Assembly (NCBI GenBank): GCA_937136445.1
Contig: CAKZOQ010000076.1
Span: 1-9,923, forward strand
Direction: 5' to 3'
Source of the DNA: an uncultured Gemmatimonadota bacterium
GTDB lineage: Bacteria; Gemmatimonadota; Gemmatimonadetes; Longimicrobiales; Gaopeijiaceae
DNA length: 9,923 bases
Shown: in pieces, positions 6,703 through 9,923 of the stretch
How positions within the stretch are numbered: position 1 is the first letter of the stretch
Layout of the letters: every line of letters starts with the position of its first letter
Position numbers and translations under genes: made by a program
The notes under the pieces: model-generated
Database searches by the model: none
What the model saw: the letters and a program-made list of their open reading frames with translations, nothing else
Told to the model about the DNA's origin: nothing

Positions 6703-8910
6703 ATGCAGGCCACCGAAGAGCCCTCCACCCACGTCGTCGAGCGTGCCGTCCGGCCGCGGCCGGTCCCTCTCGACGTGGAGGTGGACCACCCGGCCCTCTA
6801 CTTCAACCGCGAGTTGAGCTGGCTGGACTTCAACTGGCGCGTCCTCTACCAGGCGACGGACGCGAGCGTACCCCTCCTGGAGCGCGCCCGCTTCCTGGCC
6901 ATCGCGCAGTCGAACCTGGACGAGTTCTTCCAGAAACGGGTCGGGGGATTGAAGCGGCAGCTCCTGGCCCACGTCACCCAGCTCACCCCGGACGGCCGGA
7001 CGCCCAAGCAGCAGCTCGCCCTCATTCGCGACGCGGTGGTGGCCATGCGGGAGCGGATGTGCAGGCTGTGGCTCGAGGTGCTCCAGCCGGCGCTCCAGGA
7101 GGAGGAGGTGGTGGTGGCGGGCTACGAGGACCTGACCGAAGAGGAACGGGCGCGTCTGCATCGATGGTTCATGGACCAGGTCTACCCCGTGCTGACTCCG
7201 CTGGCCGTGGATCCGGGCCACCCCTTTCCCTTCATCTCCAACCTCTCCCTGTCGCTGGCCATCACCCTCCGGCACCCCAACCTCGAAGAGCTTCAGTTCG
7301 CCCGGGTGAAGGTGCCGCTCTCACTGGGACGATGGGTGGAGCTGGACCGGCCTGGCCGGGTTCTTCCGTTGGAAGAGCTGGTGGCCCGGCACGCCGACGA
7401 GCTCTTTCCGGGGATGACCATCGAGGACGTCCACGCCTTCCGAGTCACACGCAACGCCGACCTGCGCCGCGACGAGGAGGAAGCCGAGGACCTCCTCCAG
7501 ATGATCTCCGAGGAGCTCCGGGAGCGGCGGTTCTCCCCGGTGGTCCGGCTGGAGGTGGCCCGGGAGATGCCGGACGCAACCGTCGACATGCTGCAGCGGG
7601 AGCTGAACCTCCACGACGACGACATCTACCGCATCGACGGCCCGCTGGACCTGATCCACCTCACCGAGCTCGCGAAGCTGGAGCGGCCCGAGCTCCTCTT
7701 CGAGCCGTGGACGCCGGTGGTGCCGCCCCGCCTCCAAGCCGGTCCCGAGGGAGAGCGACCCGACGTCTTCTCGATCCTGCGGGAAGGAGACCTCCTCGTT
7801 CATCACCCGTGGGACTCGTTCGCTGCCAGCGTCCAGGCCTTCTTGGAGCAGGCGGCCAGCGACCCGGGGGTGGTGGGCATCAAGATGGCGCTGTACCGGA
7901 CGTCGGAGAATTCGCCCATCGTCTACGCCCTCATCCGAGCGGCGGAGGCGGGGAAGCAGGTGGCGGTGCTGGTGGAGGTGACGGCCCGGTTCGACGAGGA
8001 GCGCAACATCGAGTGGGCCCGGATGCTGGAGCAGGCGGGCGTCCACGTCACCTATGGGCTGGTGGGGCTGAAGACCCACGCCAAGGTGCTCCTCGTGGTC
8101 CGGTCCGAAGGCGAGGGCATCCGGACCTACGCCCACGTGGGTACGGGGAACTACCATGTGGCCACGGCCCGACTCTACACCGATCTGGGTCTTCTGACCG
8201 CCGACCCTCAGATCGGTCTCGACCTGGTGCACCTCTTCCACTACCTCACTGGTCACGCGCCGGAGCAGGACTACCACTCGCTGGTGGTGGCTCCCCGGGA
8301 CCTGCGCCGCGCCATCGAAGACCGTCTGGAACGGGAGATCCAGCACGTGCGGGAGGGTGGGGAGGGCCGGGTCGTCTTCAAGATGAACGCCCTGGATGAC
8401 GTGGAGATGATCCAGTGCCTCTACGAGGCGTCCCGGGCGGGTGTCCAGGTGGATCTGCTGATCCGAGGGCACTGCCGCCTCCGACCGGGCCTCGAGGGGT
8501 GGAGCGACAACGTGCGCGTGCGGAGCATCCTGGGTCGGTTCCTGGAGCACGACCGCGTCTACCTCTTCCAGAACGGTGGGGAACACGAGGTCCTCATGGG
8601 GAGCGCGGACCTCCGGCGGCGCAACCTGGTGGAGCGGGTGGAGGTGCTGGTCCCGGTGGAGGACGGAGAGCTGCGGGCCCGTCTGCGCCGTACGTTGGAT
8701 CTCGCCCTCGACGACAACCAGCTCTCCTGGTCCCTGGGCGCCAACGGGCGCTACACTCGACGCAATCCGCCCGAGGACGCGGAGCGGCGGAACTATCACA
8801 GGGACCTCATGCAGATCTCCACCGACGAGACCCGGCGAATCCAGGACTCCTCCCCCGCCGCCCGGCCCTCCCCCGAGGTGTCGATGGACGGGAGCGCGGA
8901 GTCCCCGTGA
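6703..8910 (+). CDS. ppk1: Polyphosphate kinase 1
   Basis: PPK1 reversibly transfers the terminal phosphate of ATP to growing inorganic polyphosphate through a phosphohistidine. This 735-residue protein has the full four-part architecture. The N-terminal domain has NRELSWLDFN (35-44) and SNLDEFFQKRV (70-80), followed by the head domain. The two C-terminal phospholipase-D-like domains carry the active site. Residues recalled for the E. coli enzyme all appear at a constant +24 offset: Arg399 (LYRT), Arg429 (TARFDEE), His459 (GLKTHAK, the phosphorylated His), Tyr492 (ARLYTDLG), Arg588 (LIRGHCRLRPG) and His616 (RFLEHDR). The enzyme should therefore be active. About 25 extra residues precede the first conserved block, and a Ser/Pro-rich tail of about 30 residues ends the protein. 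No Shine-Dalgarno sequence precedes the ATG, so initiation may be leaderless or weak. The stop overlaps the exopolyphosphatase start. Confidence 0.97.
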   Translation: MQATEEPSTHVVERAVRPRPVPLDVEVDHPALYFNRELSWLDFNWRVLYQATDASVPLLERARFLAIAQSNLDEFFQKRVGGLKRQLLAHVTQLTPDGRTPKQQLALIRDAVVAMRERMCRLWLEVLQPALQEEEVVVAGYEDLTEEERARLHRWFMDQVYPVLTPLAVDPGHPFPFISNLSLSLAITLRHPNLEELQFARVKVPLSLGRWVELDRPGRVLPLEELVARHADELFPGMTIEDVHAFRVTRNADLRRDEEEAEDLLQMISEELRERRFSPVVRLEVAREMPDATVDMLQRELNLHDDDIYRIDGPLDLIHLTELAKLERPELLFEPWTPVVPPRLQAGPEGERPDVFSILREGDLLVHHPWDSFAASVQAFLEQAASDPGVVGIKMALYRTSENSPIVYALIRAAEAGKQVAVLVEVTARFDEERNIEWARMLEQAGVHVTYGLVGLKTHAKVLLVVRSEGEGIRTYAHVGTGNYHVATARLYTDLGLLTADPQIGLDLVHLFHYLTGHAPEQDYHSLVVAPRDLRRAIEDRLEREIQHVREGGEGRVVFKMNALDDVEMIQCLYEASRAGVQVDLLIRGHCRLRPGLEGWSDNVRVRSILGRFLEHDRVYLFQNGGEHEVLMGSADLRRRNLVERVEVLVPVEDGELRARLRRTLDLALDDNQLSWSLGANGRYTRRNPPEDAERRNYHRDLMQISTDETRRIQDSSPAARPSPEVSMDGSAESP

Positions 8911-9923
8911 TGGTGGGGACCGCCGACTTCCCCCTCACGGTTGCGGCCATCGACGTGGGGACCAACGCCATCCGGTTCGTGGCGGCGGAGTTCGTCGATC
9001 GCACCCACTGGATCCAGAAGGAGTCGGTGCGGATCCCGGTCCGACTGGGCCACCAGGCCTTCCTCACGGGACGGTTGGCCGAGGACGCGATGGCCGGCGC
9101 GGTGGAGGCCATGGCGACCTTCCGCCGCTCCCTGGATACCCATGGGGTCGTGGAGTATCGGGCAGTGGCCACCAGCGCCGTGCGGGAGAGCCGGAACGGG
9201 GGCGATCTGGTGGAGCGGATCCGGGCGGAGACGGGCATTCGCCTGGAGACCATCACCGGGAGCGAGGAGGCCCGCCTCACCTGGGTCGCCGCCAGCACCC
9301 GCGTCTCCATGGACCACCACCGCTGGATGATGGCGGACCTGGGCGGCGGCAGCCTGGAGATCTCTACGGCCTCCTCGGAGGGGGTGGAGTGGATCGAATC
9401 CCACACGATGGGCACCGTCCGCGTCCTGGAGGAGCTCGGCGCCGAAGCCGAGGACCAGGAGGCGCTCCGGGAGCTGGTGGTGGAGTATGCCGCGCGGCTC
9501 CGCCTTCCCGATTGGATCCTGGAGGAGAAGCCTCCGCTGAACGGCTTCATGGCCACGGGGGGGAACATCGAGGCGTTGGCGGAGCTGGCGGGGTGCGACC
9601 CCGACGGGAAGGGGGTGGCTCGCCTGCCCGTGCCCAAGCTGGAGAAGTGGATCGACCGGCTGGCCAGGATCTCGGTGGAGGAGCGCATCGAACGCTTCGG
9701 CTTCCGGCAGGACCGGGCCGACGTGATCCTCCCGGCGGCCATCCTCTACCATCGTGTGGCCGAGCTGGCCGGCGCCCAGACCATCCTGGTCCCCAACCTG
9801 GGGGTGAAGGAAGGCGTGCTCGTGGATCTGGTGGACGACCTGGTCCGGCCGCGGGTCCACGCCAGCCGTCGGGGTGAGGAGGCGCTGCGTGGCGCCCTGG
9901 CGCTGGGCCGGCGCTTCCAGTTC
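8910..9923 (+). CDS. ppx: Exopolyphosphatase / GppA-family phosphatase (partial, runs off the right edge)
   Basis: The frame opens with ATG 8910-8912, whose A is the last base of the ppk TGA (TGATG). It stays open for 338 codons to the window end. The family removes terminal phosphates from polyphosphate, or converts pppGpp to ppGpp. The ASKHA-fold motifs are in order: phosphate-1 loop IDVGTNAIRF (14-23), ATSAVRES (about 90), GSEEARL (117-123) with catalytic-type Glu119/Glu120, phosphate-2 loop DLGGGSLEI (143-151), ATGGNIEAL (215-223) and a RADVILPAAILY stretch near residue 270. The final residues (RRGEEALRGALALGRRFQF) look like the start of the HD-like C-terminal domain, so the complete protein is probably the long two-domain form. 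Exopolyphosphatase is preferred over GppA because of the coupling to ppk, but the two cannot be separated by sequence alone. The 3' end is missing. Confidence 0.93.
   Translation, partial: MVGTADFPLTVAAIDVGTNAIRFVAAEFVDRTHWIQKESVRIPVRLGHQAFLTGRLAEDAMAGAVEAMATFRRSLDTHGVVEYRAVATSAVRESRNGGDLVERIRAETGIRLETITGSEEARLTWVAASTRVSMDHHRWMMADLGGGSLEISTASSEGVEWIESHTMGTVRVLEELGAEAEDQEALRELVVEYAARLRLPDWILEEKPPLNGFMATGGNIEALAELAGCDPDGKGVARLPVPKLEKWIDRLARISVEERIERFGFRQDRADVILPAAILYHRVAELAGAQTILVPNLGVKEGVLVDLVDDLVRPRVHASRRGEEALRGALALGRRFQF

Noticed and set aside
7321..8799. 492-codon open frame antisense to ppk
   Set aside because: This is again an antisense shadow of a strongly conserved gene, with His/Val/Leu-rich low-information translation.
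8576..9877. 433-codon + frame overlapping the ends of ppk and ppx
   Set aside because: It is a Gly/Arg/Pro-rich out-of-frame shadow. The ppx frame from 8910 carries all the conserved motifs.

Overview
The window is dense, GC-rich bacterial DNA (roughly 70% G+C by eye). Its genes are closely packed, the frames are uninterrupted, and I see no mobile elements, RNA genes or CRISPR arrays. A tripartite export system with a lipoprotein adaptor and an outer-membrane channel means a Gram-negative (diderm) cell. The composition and gene style would fit a Gemmatimonadota, Myxococcota or similar high-GC lineage, but nothing here fixes the phylum.

Positions 1-5596 hold the end of an unidentified gene (3-113, possibly a DUF2231-type membrane protein). 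It is followed by a tandem 13-bp repeat (136-161) and a compact three-gene operon on the + strand. The operon encodes a CzcC/TolC-type outer-membrane channel (175-1413), a CzcB/HlyD-type lipoprotein adaptor (1416-2528) and a CzcA-type heavy-metal RND pump (2525-5596). The gaps are 2 bases and then a 4-base ATGA overlap. Together they should form one trans-envelope pump that expels divalent metal ions. The pump carries the D-D-E proton-relay signature of the Zn/Co/Cd/Ni branch. At the three positions where the copper pump CusA has its methionines it has Gln559, Glu609 and Glu658.

Positions 5597-6702 hold one minus-strand gene, an NAD(P)-dependent short-chain dehydrogenase/reductase (5604-6491, GTG start with a clear ribosome binding site). 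It converges on the pump gene with only 7 bases between the stop codons, and a perfect 10-bp palindrome sits there. A 211-bp divergent intergenic region (6492-6702) separates it from the next operon and holds a small inverted repeat and three copies of CCGTCG.

Positions 6703-9923 hold a polyphosphate operon. Polyphosphate kinase 1 (6703-8910) has all the catalytic residues recalled from the E. coli enzyme at a constant +24 offset. It overlaps by one base (TGATG) an exopolyphosphatase/GppA-family gene (8910 to the window end) that runs off the right edge as its C-terminal domain begins. One enzyme makes polyphosphate and the other should degrade it.

I did not find a clearly new biological system. 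The most useful observations are the residue-level evidence on pump specificity, the coupled ppk-ppx pair, and the uncharacterised repeats ahead of both operons.
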